From: Candidatus Saccharibacteria bacterium UBA6224
GTDB taxonomy: Bacteria > Patescibacteriota > Saccharimonadia > Saccharimonadales > UBA4665
Direction: 5' to 3'
NCBI GenBank assembly: GCA_002441585.1
Contig: DJWS01000008.1
Coordinates: 33,143 to 97,142, forward strand
Length of the DNA: 64,000 nucleotides
Shown here: in pieces, positions 32,469 to 41,156 of the stretch
How the letters are laid out: the number at the start of each line of letters is the position of its first letter
Numbering within the stretch: the stretch's first letter is position 1
Made by a program: the position numbers and the translations under genes
The notes under the pieces: generated by a model
What the model was told of the DNA's origin: nothing
Seen by the model: only the letters and a program-made list of their open reading frames with translations
The model's database searches: none

Positions 32469-33778
32469 GCAGTACCGCCAAGGGTGTCGTCAGGGCTATC
32501 AAGGATTTGATTGTTCGTATCGAATTCGACGAAGAGGTGCCGGCAACGCAGGAAATCCTAATCGTGGATAATGCCACTCAGTCGCATCTTTTGGTCGACA
32601 GCTTGCAAGAAGGCAACATCGCCGTCTGCCTGAACCTGTATGCCGATAGGACTATCCAAAAGGGCATGTTCGTAACAGCGACCGGTCACACCCTAGAAAT
32701 ACCGGTCGGTGACGAGTTGATCGGGCGCGTGGTCGATGCGACGGCCCGGCCAATCGACGGTGGCGAGCCCATCAGCGATGCTTTGCCTCGGCGCAGTATC
32801 TTCAAGCCGGCCGAGAGTCGATCGAACTTCTCCGGTAGCAAGCCTGAAATTCTCGAAACCGGCATCAAGGTCATCGATTTCTTCACGCCTTTCGTCAAAG
32901 GTCGCAAGATTGGCATTATCGGCGGTGCCGGTGTGGGCAAGACGGTGTTGACGATGGAGCTCATCAACAACATCGCCCAGAACAGCGGCGGTCTGTCGTT
33001 CTTCGCCGGTATTGGCGAGCGTATTCGTGAAGGTCACGAACTATATGAGACTCTAAAAGGTCGCGATCTGCTCAAGAACACCTGTATGTTCTTCGGCCAG
33101 ATGGACCAGAACCCGATTCAGCGTGCTCTGATTGCGCAAAGTGCCGTGACGCTCGGTGAATATTTCCGGGATGAGCAGGGCAAAGATATCCTGTTCTTTG
33201 CCGACAACATGTACCGATACATTCAGGCCAAGAACGAGGTATCGACCATTTTGGGTCAGGTGCCGAGCGAAGGTGGCTACGAGCCGACCATTTTCTCTGA
33301 CGTCAAGATGCTGCAGGACCGTCTGGCCAGTAACGAAAAGGGCTCCATCACGGCCGTCCAGACCATTTACGTCCCGGCCGATGACCTTAGTGACCCGGCC
33401 GTGCAGATGATTCAGCACGAGCTGGACAGCATTATCGTGCTATCGCGTGCTATCGCCGAACAGGGTATTCGTCCGGCCGTTGACCTCAGCCGCACCACCT
33501 CGAGCTTGCTGAGCCCCGACATCGTCGGCGATCGCCACTATTTGCTCAGCGTGCAGGTTCAAAGTTTGCTGCAGAAGTACGAGAGCCTCAAGGGCATCAT
33601 CGCCATCATTGGTGAAAACGAGCTTAGTGCCTCCGACCGCGCCGATTATGCCAAGGCCAAAAAGCTCATCAAGTTCTTCTCGCAAAACATGCACGTCATG
33701 GAAAACCAATCGGCCAACAAGGGTGAAGACTCGACACGCGAACAAACCCTGGACGGCATCGAAGAAATAATCGTGTAG
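32465..33778 (+). CDS. F1-like ATPase catalytic beta subunit
   Basis: A 437-residue beta homologue. Walker A GGAGVGKT at 153-160; GIGERIREG with the catalytic Glu (E185) and R186; EYFRDEQGKDILFFADNMYR; the ILGQVPSEGGYEPT stretch; VPADDLSDPA. The DELSEED lever is NELSASD (385-391). All residues needed for ATP hydrolysis appear present. It is slightly shorter than usual (about 460). Overlaps gamma by four bases; epsilon follows after seven. Confidence 0.92.
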   Translation: MSSTAKGVVRAIKDLIVRIEFDEEVPATQEILIVDNATQSHLLVDSLQEGNIAVCLNLYADRTIQKGMFVTATGHTLEIPVGDELIGRVVDATARPIDGGEPISDALPRRSIFKPAESRSNFSGSKPEILETGIKVIDFFTPFVKGRKIGIIGGAGVGKTVLTMELINNIAQNSGGLSFFAGIGERIREGHELYETLKGRDLLKNTCMFFGQMDQNPIQRALIAQSAVTLGEYFRDEQGKDILFFADNMYRYIQAKNEVSTILGQVPSEGGYEPTIFSDVKMLQDRLASNEKGSITAVQTIYVPADDLSDPAVQMIQHELDSIIVLSRAIAEQGIRPAVDLSRTTSSLLSPDIVGDRHYLLSVQVQSLLQKYESLKGIIAIIGENELSASDRADYAKAKKLIKFFSQNMHVMENQSANKGEDSTREQTLDGIEEIIV

Positions 33779-33785
33779 GGCGGCC

Positions 33786-34115
33786 ATGGTAAAACGAACC
33801 GACGCCAGTACCGGCAAGATCATCGATGACGGCAAGACCGTCGAGGATCCCAGCGTAGATGAGAATGGGCGCAAGCTCCTCAAGGTCAAGGTTTATTCGC
33901 CGTTCCACCTATATTTCGATGGACCGGCTTATAGCATTACTGGCGTCAACCGAACCGGTGAGTTCGATGTTCTGCCGCAGCACCACAATTTCATAACTCT
34001 GCTCGAACCGTGCGAATTACGTATCGAAACTCAGCGCGAAACCGAGCCGATAAAAATCTCTGGCGGAGTCATGCATGTGCGTGGCGATAGCGTGGTCGTC
34101 TTTTTGGACGTCTAG
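33786..34115 (+). CDS. F1-like ATPase epsilon subunit, short form
   Basis: A 109-residue protein: a 30-residue N-terminal extension, then the ten-strand epsilon sandwich (KVKVYSPFHLYFDGPAYSIT, GEFDVLPQHHNFITLLEP, ISGGVMHVRGDSVVVFLD). It stops where the C-terminal helical hairpin would begin, so the inhibitory arm is missing. Last gene of the operon; it converges on the adhesin gene six bases away, with a CCTGG..CCAGG pair between them. Confidence 0.85.
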   Translation: MVKRTDASTGKIIDDGKTVEDPSVDENGRKLLKVKVYSPFHLYFDGPAYSITGVNRTGEFDVLPQHHNFITLLEPCELRIETQRETEPIKISGGVMHVRGDSVVVFLDV

Positions 34116-34121
34116 CCTGGC

Positions 34122-35114
34122 CTATCCCAGGACGATGTAGTCAAAACCGAATGAACTGCTGGCGGGTGCGGCATTGGTCGTACAAACACTAAAGCTGCTG
34201 CTTGTCCGGTTGACGTAATAACCCAAGGATCCAGCTGCCGAACCGATAGGCGTGACAACGACGTGGGGCGTGCTGCTGAAGGCGCTAGAAAAGTTCACGG
34301 TGATGAAACAGCCAGCTCCAGGGCTGCTGCCGGTGTTAATCTTAATGGAACCGGACGTATCAGACCCGCTGACGGATGTCGTTCCGCCGCCACCAAGTGC
34401 CGATCCGCTGCTGCGCGAAGGTGTTGCGCCGCCGGCCACGATGTGATGTGTCAGAGTCAAGTTACTGCTGAGCTGGAGCGATCCGGTGGTAATCCGGCTG
34501 ACCGATAGCCCGCCGTTGAAAGTTGTACTGCCATTGACGCTCAGCGCACCCTGGAGTGTTGTCTGGCCTTGCACGGCCAGGTTATGAGCGACCGATAAAT
34601 CATTAGAAATACTGACGTCCTGCAACACACTCTGCCCGCCGACGTTGATGCCTGTTAGTGACAATTGGTCGCCAACGACCAATCTGCCGGCAACCTCTAC
34701 GTCACCGCGGAGTAAGACCGAGCCGTCAAAAATGGCGTTGCTCTGTACGGTCAAAACTTGCTTGCTGTCGCCGACCGAGACATCGCTGTTGGCCAACTGC
34801 TTCAGGCTGTCAGTGGACAGGGATTGGGTTTTGATATCGCCGCTTCTGACGGTGTCTTTCTTGGTATTAAGATAATAAATCCCGCCACCACTACCCGCTA
34901 GCACCAGCAAGAAGATGAATGACAATAAATATATATTGACGTGGGATAACAGCGCGCCGAATCCGCCGCGCTTGAACCGCGCCGCCGGCCGCTCGCTCGG
35001 TGCCGCAGGTTGACTGTCGGTCGAAGAAGTGGAAGCTTGCTGTGGGGCGTCACTGGCTGGCGCTTCGAGCGATTCTTCCTCGTCCGGATTGTTGGGGGTA
35101 GGGTTTTGATCCAT
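34122..35114 (-). CDS. Membrane-anchored fibre-like surface adhesin
   Basis: A 330-residue protein. A disordered, Pro/Ser-rich cytoplasmic start (1-50), one membrane helix (about 60-82, VNIYLLSFIFLLVLAGSGGG), then tail-fibre-like repeats of the type G-x-LSV-x-G-x-TTLQG (about 115-215), a Gly/Ser linker, and a C-terminal beta domain with FSSTPHVVVTPIGSAAG and YYVNRTSSSFSV. The layout fits a trimeric fibre displayed on the surface, as seen in other CPR genomes. Start ATG 35114 from the frame. Divergently oriented to the LamG gene. Confidence 0.72.
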   Translation of the reverse strand: MDQNPTPNNPDEEESLEAPASDAPQQASTSSTDSQPAAPSERPAARFKRGGFGALLSHVNIYLLSFIFLLVLAGSGGGIYYLNTKKDTVRSGDIKTQSLSTDSLKQLANSDVSVGDSKQVLTVQSNAIFDGSVLLRGDVEVAGRLVVGDQLSLTGINVGGQSVLQDVSISNDLSVAHNLAVQGQTTLQGALSVNGSTTFNGGLSVSRITTGSLQLSSNLTLTHHIVAGGATPSRSSGSALGGGGTTSVSGSDTSGSIKINTGSSPGAGCFITVNFSSAFSSTPHVVVTPIGSAAGSLGYYVNRTSSSFSVCTTNAAPASSSFGFDYIVLG

Positions 35115-35217
35115 GCTTGACTAATTACTCTTGTGCTTACTGTACATGATACAGCACCCGGGCGCTAAGCGTAAACGGATTGCCATCATTAGCTGTACAG
35201 GCTACAATGGCACTACA

Positions 35218-36732
35218 ATGTTCCGAACAAAAACGCGAATCAAGAGATGGTTGAGTCTGGCGGCGCTAGCTTGCCTCGTCGCATTGGCGCCGGTCATGAG
35301 CGTGAGGGCGGTTTGCGACCCCAATGCCCAGACTTGCTCGAACAATTATCAAGTGACCGAATCGTTCTTTGGGGCGGGCGGCAGCCAAAACGACACATGC
35401 TCTGCCACCTATTGCGCCAAGCAATCGGTCGGTGCCCTAGGGGTCGGACACACCGGCAGTTTCAATAGCTACCAGGGGGGTGTACTCGGTGATACGGCAC
35501 CAGCGGCCTATTGGCGCATGGGTGAGCTAACCGGTACGAACATGTTTGATATGACCGGCAACGGCCACAGCGGAACCTACTCGGGCGGATTCACGCTAGG
35601 TGCCACCGGCATTCCCGCCATATCGGACGACTCAGCGGTTACCTTCAACGGTACTAGCGGCCTGAGCACGGTAGCCTACAACTCTGCCCTCGATTACAAC
35701 TCCAGTGCCACGCAGACGATAGAGCTGTGGTACAAGGGTACTCAAACTAGTTCGACCAATACCAAATCGGCCGTCCCGGGCTTGATTACCGCGAATACAG
35801 ATGGCAGCAACCAAAAATTCGTGGTCGGCTTGCTAACCAGCGGGGCGGTCTCGGTTGGCTACGGTACGGCCTATGCCGGCGTCAATGGTTCTACGGCAGT
35901 CAACGACGATGCTTGGCACCAAATCATCTGCACCATAGATTATTCCGGCGGATCGGCCGATATCGTCTTGTATGTCGATGGCACCGTGGATGCCTCGGGC
36001 ACGGTCGCCATGGACGGCGGTACGGGTTCGCCATCGATTACCATAGCCCAGAACCCGCAGGCCAGCGGTGGCGATGCCTACACGACCGGCACAATCGACG
36101 AGGTGGCGATTTACGGCAAAGTGTTGTCGCCCCAGCAGGTCACCAGTCATTACAAAGCTGGCACCACAGGCATCGGTTATCAGGCACAGGGCGGCTTCAA
36201 TACCGATCGGTGGCCTTCACTGGAATTCATAGTGAATACCCCATCGGTCAATGTAGGAATCTTGAGTTCGGCCGAGACTCACGTCGGAACGGCGGAGTTC
36301 CAGGTCAAATCGTACTTGGCGCAGGGCTATCAAGTTCGCACCGAATCGGTAGGGCCGACAAGCGGTGGTCATACTTTCAGCTCCCCAGCCTCGCCAACCG
36401 CTAGTGCCGTAGGCACCGAGCAGTTCGGTATGAACATAGCTGCCAACTCTTGCCCCGGCACCGCACCGGGATCAGGTAGTGGTAGCTGCTCAGGTTCTTT
36501 GGGCCAGAGCCCATCACAAGAACCTGATGCTAGCTTTAGCTATGGTGTCGCAGCTCCCAACTACAACACGCCAGACTTATACAAATACGCCAACGGCGAT
36601 ACGATCGCTCTGTCCAACAGCAGCTCAGGTACCACGGTCTACACAATTAGCTACATCTTCAATATCACTGCAACTACCCCAGCCGGCACCTATACCATGA
36701 ACCAAGATCTAGTCACTACCAGCACCTTCTAG
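35218..36732 (+). CDS. Secreted LamG/concanavalin-like protein with shared C-terminal display domain
   Basis: A 504-residue exported protein. Signal peptide (WLSLAALACLVALAPVMSVRA), a short Cys-bearing segment, a LamG-type domain (about 95-315: AYWRMGEL, GNGHSGTYSGG, TIELWYKG, WHQIICTIDY, YVDGTVDASG, GTIDEVAIYGKVLSPQQV), then a C-terminal module ending PAGTYTMNQDLVTTSTF. That module (QFGMN, NYNTPDLYKYANGDTIALS, YIFNI, PAG-Y, TF end) recurs in the protein encoded at 37999. Start ATG 35218, nine bases after TACAAT. Carbohydrate binding is likely but not shown. Confidence 0.8.
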   Translation: MFRTKTRIKRWLSLAALACLVALAPVMSVRAVCDPNAQTCSNNYQVTESFFGAGGSQNDTCSATYCAKQSVGALGVGHTGSFNSYQGGVLGDTAPAAYWRMGELTGTNMFDMTGNGHSGTYSGGFTLGATGIPAISDDSAVTFNGTSGLSTVAYNSALDYNSSATQTIELWYKGTQTSSTNTKSAVPGLITANTDGSNQKFVVGLLTSGAVSVGYGTAYAGVNGSTAVNDDAWHQIICTIDYSGGSADIVLYVDGTVDASGTVAMDGGTGSPSITIAQNPQASGGDAYTTGTIDEVAIYGKVLSPQQVTSHYKAGTTGIGYQAQGGFNTDRWPSLEFIVNTPSVNVGILSSAETHVGTAEFQVKSYLAQGYQVRTESVGPTSGGHTFSSPASPTASAVGTEQFGMNIAANSCPGTAPGSGSGSCSGSLGQSPSQEPDASFSYGVAAPNYNTPDLYKYANGDTIALSNSSSGTTVYTISYIFNITATTPAGTYTMNQDLVTTSTF

Positions 36733-36773
36733 GCGGCTGTGGATAACTAGGCAGTAATATTGGCACAAAAGTA

Positions 36774-36803
36774 TTGCACACGTAACCACTAGCGTGATAT
36801 ATT
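36774..36803 (+). promoter_or_regulatory. Promoter of the 36852 surface-protein gene
   Basis: TTGCAC (36774-36779), 18 bases, TATATT (36798-36803). The leader of about 40 nt ends in AGGAGA, so, unlike many genes here, this one has a leader with a Shine-Dalgarno. Confidence 0.5.
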
Positions 36804-36851
36804 CACCTCAGGAATAACCCAAAACAAATAGTCGTAACAGGAGAAATAGAA

Positions 36852-37982
36852 ATGAAAAACATAAGAAGTGCTTTGCAGCGACCCCTGCATGCCATAGCCG
36901 CCCTGGCGTTTATGCTGGGTACCGCAGGGGCTGCAGTATTGCCGGGGTTGGCCTCTGCCTACGGCAGCGTGAGTAGCCGTGAAATCAAGATAAGCTCGTC
37001 AGTACCCGGCGCCACCGGCGTTTCATACGCGGTTACGTTTACTCCAACAACGACAGCCCAAGAACTGATTGTCGACTTTTGTGGAGATACACCTCTGATT
37101 GGGGCAACTTGTGCGTTTGCGGGAGCATCTGTCCCGAACGTTGCAAGTGCAGTCGCTTCTACGGGTACACTTACTACACCTGGCACGGGTACGCCCAAGC
37201 ACACTCTTCGTGTGACGGGCCTAACCATGACGGCGGCAACTCCATACACTATCACATTCACTGGCATGCAAAACCCGTCGGGTACGCAATCCTTCTACGC
37301 ACGTATCCTTACCTATGCCACGGGAAATTCATCGCAATACGTCCAGGCTGACACCACTGGTGCTGCAACCACTATCGGTGCCAATGTGGTCGATGCTGGC
37401 GGTATTGCACTCAGTACTGCCGCCACTATTAGCGTGACCGCACGCGTCATGGAGTCACTGAGCTTCTGCGTTTACAGTACCGCATGCGGTGACGTTCCAG
37501 CCGTCGAGATTGGTTCTGGCTCGCCTCCGGTCATTGATAGCTTGGCTGTCTATACGAACACCACTACACCGCTTAACTTCAGTCTCTCATCTAACGCCTC
37601 AAGTGGCGTAGTCATACGCCTCAAGGGTGGAATCCTCACAAGTGGTGCTAACAACATACCAGCAGTAAACGCAGGTGGTGGTACGGCAGGTGCTATCACT
37701 GCGGGTACGGCAGCCTTTGGCGTCCAGGTCCCGGCCACTACTGCAGGCGCAGTCGGTCAGGTAGATGCTGACGCCAACTACAGTGCCGCCTCCGGTTACG
37801 GTTTCGATACTACGTCCGCCGACAACGTAACCACCACGTATGGCGATGTCTTCTGTGACACGAACAGCGCCCCACTAAACACTGCAATCGTGCCTATAAC
37901 ATACGGCGCAACTGCAAACATCACCACGCCAGCCGGTGTCTACACTGCAACTCACCAACTGATTGCAACCGGCACGTTCTAA
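36852..37982 (+). CDS. Secreted surface protein A (Cys-pair domain, PAG-Y..TF end)
   Basis: A 376-residue exported protein. Signal peptide with AFMLGTAGAAVLPGLASA, then Thr/Ala/Gly-rich beta sequence. FCGDTPLIGATC near residue 77 is matched by FCDDTPLVGQPC in the next protein, so they are paralogues. A second Cys pair lies in LSFCVYSTACG. It ends ANITTPAGVYTATHQLIATGTF. Ser/Thr richness and lack of a membrane anchor suggest a surface-layer or wall-associated protein held through its C-terminal domain. Confidence 0.75.
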   Translation: MKNIRSALQRPLHAIAALAFMLGTAGAAVLPGLASAYGSVSSREIKISSSVPGATGVSYAVTFTPTTTAQELIVDFCGDTPLIGATCAFAGASVPNVASAVASTGTLTTPGTGTPKHTLRVTGLTMTAATPYTITFTGMQNPSGTQSFYARILTYATGNSSQYVQADTTGAATTIGANVVDAGGIALSTAATISVTARVMESLSFCVYSTACGDVPAVEIGSGSPPVIDSLAVYTNTTTPLNFSLSSNASSGVVIRLKGGILTSGANNIPAVNAGGGTAGAITAGTAAFGVQVPATTAGAVGQVDADANYSAASGYGFDTTSADNVTTTYGDVFCDTNSAPLNTAIVPITYGATANITTPAGVYTATHQLIATGTF

Positions 37983-37998
37983 CACGTACAATAAGGAT

Positions 37999-39057
37999 AT
38001 GCGATTTGGTCGGCTTCTTCCTCGCCGCATACTCCCAGTCATACTCTTGGTCTCGCTTCTTCTCCTGGGAGCGAGGCCATTGCTGTTTCGCGCTCAGGCG
38101 GCTACATTTCCCAAGCGATCAGTTCAGCTCGGTAGTATTGTCGCGGGCGATACATCAAGCTACAAATTCGCCTTCATTGTTACTACACCAGGTGCCCAAG
38201 TGGGCTCTATCCGTTTCCAATTTTGCGATGATACTCCGCTCGTCGGGCAGCCGTGCAATCCGCCGACGGGCTTCGATGCATCCGGCGCAGTTCTCGTGGA
38301 CCAGCAGAACAATGCCGGGTTTACGATTGGCGCAGGTACGAATGCAAACACGATCGTCATCGGCCGCACACCGGCGATCGCGTCGATTGGTATGTCAACA
38401 TATGATTTCTCCGATATCGTAAACCCGGCGTCTAGTGGCACATATTTCGTCAGGGTAGAAACGTTCGGCAGCAATAATGCCACGGGCCCTCATGTCGACT
38501 ATGGTGGACTTGCGTTTGCCATGACAGAGCAAGTGACCATCAGTGCTGAAGTCCCGCCATTTCTACTTTTTTGCAACGGTGTAACGATAACTGGTTTTGA
38601 TTGCACTACCGCTACCGGAGATTATATAAACTTCGGGGAATTCTCCACTTCGTCACCCCGGACCGGGACTACCCAGATGCTATTAGCAACTAATGCCGAC
38701 GGAGGGTACAGCGTGACCGTACAGGGAACGACAATGCTCTCGGGAGTCAATAGTATACCGGCACTGAACGTTAATGACGTCTCACGCCCAGGCACAAGCC
38801 AGTTCGGCATCAATCTTCGTAATAACTCCGATCCTAATGTAGGCTCCGATGTCGCAGGGCCAGGAGTGGCCTCGCCGCGCCCTAACTATGCTATCCAAAA
38901 TAGATACCGCTTCGTGTCGGGGGAGCAGATTGCATTCTCCACCACATCTGATGATTACCGCAAATACACTGTGACATATCTCGTGAATATCGCGAACGGC
39001 CAGCCAGCCGGCATATACGTCAGCACGCTTACCTACACGGCCCTAGCAACATTTTGA
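37999..39057 (+). CDS. Secreted surface protein B (paralogue of the preceding)
   Basis: A 352-residue exported protein. Signal peptide (PVILLVSLLLLGARPLLF), the FCDDTPLVGQPC Cys pair, a second Cys pair (LLFCNGVTITGFDC), then the shared C-terminal domain: QFGINLRNNS, PNYAIQNRYRFVSGEQIAFS, YTVTYLVNI, PAGIYVSTLTYTALATF. ATG 37999 follows TACAAT (37987-37992) by six bases: leaderless. This C-terminal module resembles WxL domains in position and end pattern, though the W-x-L motif itself is not evident. Confidence 0.75.
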   Translation: MRFGRLLPRRILPVILLVSLLLLGARPLLFRAQAATFPKRSVQLGSIVAGDTSSYKFAFIVTTPGAQVGSIRFQFCDDTPLVGQPCNPPTGFDASGAVLVDQQNNAGFTIGAGTNANTIVIGRTPAIASIGMSTYDFSDIVNPASSGTYFVRVETFGSNNATGPHVDYGGLAFAMTEQVTISAEVPPFLLFCNGVTITGFDCTTATGDYINFGEFSTSSPRTGTTQMLLATNADGGYSVTVQGTTMLSGVNSIPALNVNDVSRPGTSQFGINLRNNSDPNVGSDVAGPGVASPRPNYAIQNRYRFVSGEQIAFSTTSDDYRKYTVTYLVNIANGQPAGIYVSTLTYTALATF

Positions 39058-39125
39058 GCATATTGTGCAACCACTACCGTTTTGATACTATAAGTCCAAC
39101 GTCTTAAGAGGGAATTAATAGGAAC

Positions 39126-40127
39126 ATGAAAAAACTTCAACAATTGCTCATGGCTGGGCTGGTATTAGGTGCTGCGGCTGTATTGGTAATTTCTGCTAAC
39201 GTTTCGGCGGCAACAAGCAGTGGTAACGGGATGCGAGTATCACCCGTAAGAACTGACTTGGTCATGCAGCCGGGAGATTCTAAAACGATTAGTGTTTATG
39301 TCCAGAATGTCACTAACGGTACAGAAAACTTGAGGGTCATCGCCAACGATTTTGTCGCCAGCGAAGATGAGAGTGGGGCTCCGGCGCTGCTTTTGAACGG
39401 AGAGGCCAACGATAGGCACGGGCTAAAGAAATACATCTCAGCACCAGGAACATTGACCATTGAGGCCGGAAAGCAGAAGGAAGTCAGGGTGACGATTTCC
39501 ATACCTAAGGGCTTGCCTGGCGGTGGCTACTATGGCGCCATTCGATTCGCACCGGCATCGACGAGCAGCACAGAAAACGCCAACGTCTCCCTCTCAGGAA
39601 GTGTCGGCTCGTTGATTCTTGTGAGAGTTCCTGGTGATGTCACGGAAAAAATGTCACTAGTCAGCTTCGATGCTAGGTCTAAAAACTCCAAGACCCAGGA
39701 AGATTCTGCCCGAACGGTCTTTACGTCCGGAAAGAATGTATGGGCTACGGTGCGTCTTCGCAATGAAGGCAACATCCAAGAGCAGCCATTCGGTAAGATT
39801 CTCTTCAAGAAAGGCAACACTACTCTAGGCACCTATGAGTTGAACGCCGGGGACCAGCCAGCTAATGTTCTACCAGATAGCATTAGGAAATTCAGTATTC
39901 AGCTCAAGGACGTGGGCTCTTTTGGCAAATACACGCTCGAAGGTAATTTCGGCTATGGTACGGCAGGACAACTACTTTCAGCTAAAACCACATTCTACGT
40001 TATACCGGTATACATGATTTTTCTTGGTATCGGCATCGTAGCACTCATTCTGTTCCTTATCTTCGGTTTGCCGCGCTTGATCCGCAACTACAACAAGCGG
40101 GTGCTTCGTAAAGCCGGCCGTCGCTAA
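39126..40127 (+). CDS. DUF916-like (WxL-binding type) membrane protein
   Basis: A 333-residue exported protein. Signal peptide (residues 1-28), an Ig-like domain typical of DUF916 (GMRVSPVRTDLVMQPGDSKT, then SVYVQNVTNGTENLRV), a second domain with VRVTISIPKGLPGGGYYGAI, a further beta domain (WATVRLRNEGNIQEQPFG), and a C-terminal helix (VIPVYMIFLGIGIVALILFL) with a basic cytoplasmic tail. In Firmicutes such proteins tether WxL proteins. The three secreted proteins encoded just upstream are its likely clients. Confidence 0.75.
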   Translation: MKKLQQLLMAGLVLGAAAVLVISANVSAATSSGNGMRVSPVRTDLVMQPGDSKTISVYVQNVTNGTENLRVIANDFVASEDESGAPALLLNGEANDRHGLKKYISAPGTLTIEAGKQKEVRVTISIPKGLPGGGYYGAIRFAPASTSSTENANVSLSGSVGSLILVRVPGDVTEKMSLVSFDARSKNSKTQEDSARTVFTSGKNVWATVRLRNEGNIQEQPFGKILFKKGNTTLGTYELNAGDQPANVLPDSIRKFSIQLKDVGSFGKYTLEGNFGYGTAGQLLSAKTTFYVIPVYMIFLGIGIVALILFLIFGLPRLIRNYNKRVLRKAGRR

Positions 40128-40197
40128 CGAGGATGCCTTGGGGTGGTGGTCGTGAGTCCTTGTCGCCAGCCATCATCTCGGTTATGGTAGTAATAAG

Positions 40198-41103
40198 ATG
40201 ATTACCACCCGACGCATAGTCGCCTGTTGCCGCTCAGCTACGTTGGTGTTGCTGCTGGGACTTTTGGTGGCGCCGATTGGCTCGGTAGCCGCGATAGGCT
40301 CACCAGATCCAGAGCAGGGCGGGTCTGTCGGTCTGGAAGGACGTATCTCATCACCGCCGCCCACCCAAGCCGCCAGCATAACCACACCACGTAATGGTCA
40401 AGTCTTTGATTCGTCACCGATAACCGTAGCCGGCCTGTGTAAGACGGATTTGCTGGTCAAGGTATTTGCCAACAACGTGTTCGTCGGCTCGGTCCTATGT
40501 AAGAACGGCAGTTACTCTCTGCAGGTCGGACTGTTTAGTGGCCGGAATGACCTGGTGGCCCGGGTTTATGACAATCTCGATCAGGCGGGGCCCGATTCCA
40601 ACCTTGTCAGCGTGACGTTCAACGATGCTAATTATGCGGAGTTCGGCACGCAACTGACCCTGACCAGCAATTACGCCCGTCGTGGCGCCAACCCCGGCTC
40701 TACCTTGACTTGGCCCATCGTCTTGAGCGGTGGCTCTCCACCCTATGCTATCAGTATCGACTGGGGCGACTCATCTGGTGCTCAGCTGCTTAGCCAATCA
40801 TTTGCCGGCAACATCACACTTTCACATGTCTACGAGACGGCTGGTATCTACACCGTAGTCATAAAGGCGACCGATCGCAACAAAAGTACTGCCTATCTTC
40901 AGGTCGTGGGTGTCGCCAACGGCGAGGCGAAGCAAGCCGCCACTGACACAGGCACGACTAACAAGGTCAGCGTAGCCCCGGAATGGTACTGGTTCTTGCC
41001 AATCGTGCCGCTGCTGATTGTGGCATTCTGGCTGGGTGGACGCAACGAACTGTATGTCATTCGTCGTCGCTTGGACCAAGTCCGCAACGCCAGCCGCGGT
41101 TGA
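40198..41103 (+). CDS. Surface protein with Ig-like and PKD domains, C-terminal TM
   Basis: A 301-residue exported protein: N-terminal signal (LVLLLGLLVAPIGSVAA), a Pro-rich linker, an Ig-like domain (ITTPRNGQVFDSSPITVAGL), a PKD domain (SIDWGDSSGAQ, LSHVYETAGIYTVVIKATD), a linker, and one membrane helix (YWFLPIVPLLIVAFWLGG) with a basic tail. It may be an adhesin or a structural part of the preceding display system. Last gene of the surface island. Confidence 0.78.
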   Translation: MITTRRIVACCRSATLVLLLGLLVAPIGSVAAIGSPDPEQGGSVGLEGRISSPPPTQAASITTPRNGQVFDSSPITVAGLCKTDLLVKVFANNVFVGSVLCKNGSYSLQVGLFSGRNDLVARVYDNLDQAGPDSNLVSVTFNDANYAEFGTQLTLTSNYARRGANPGSTLTWPIVLSGGSPPYAISIDWGDSSGAQLLSQSFAGNITLSHVYETAGIYTVVIKATDRNKSTAYLQVVGVANGEAKQAATDTGTTNKVSVAPEWYWFLPIVPLLIVAFWLGGRNELYVIRRRLDQVRNASRG

Positions 41104-41156
41104 TCCAAGGTCAGAAACTCGGCACGATTAAGAATATTTGTTAAAATAGGCAAGTT

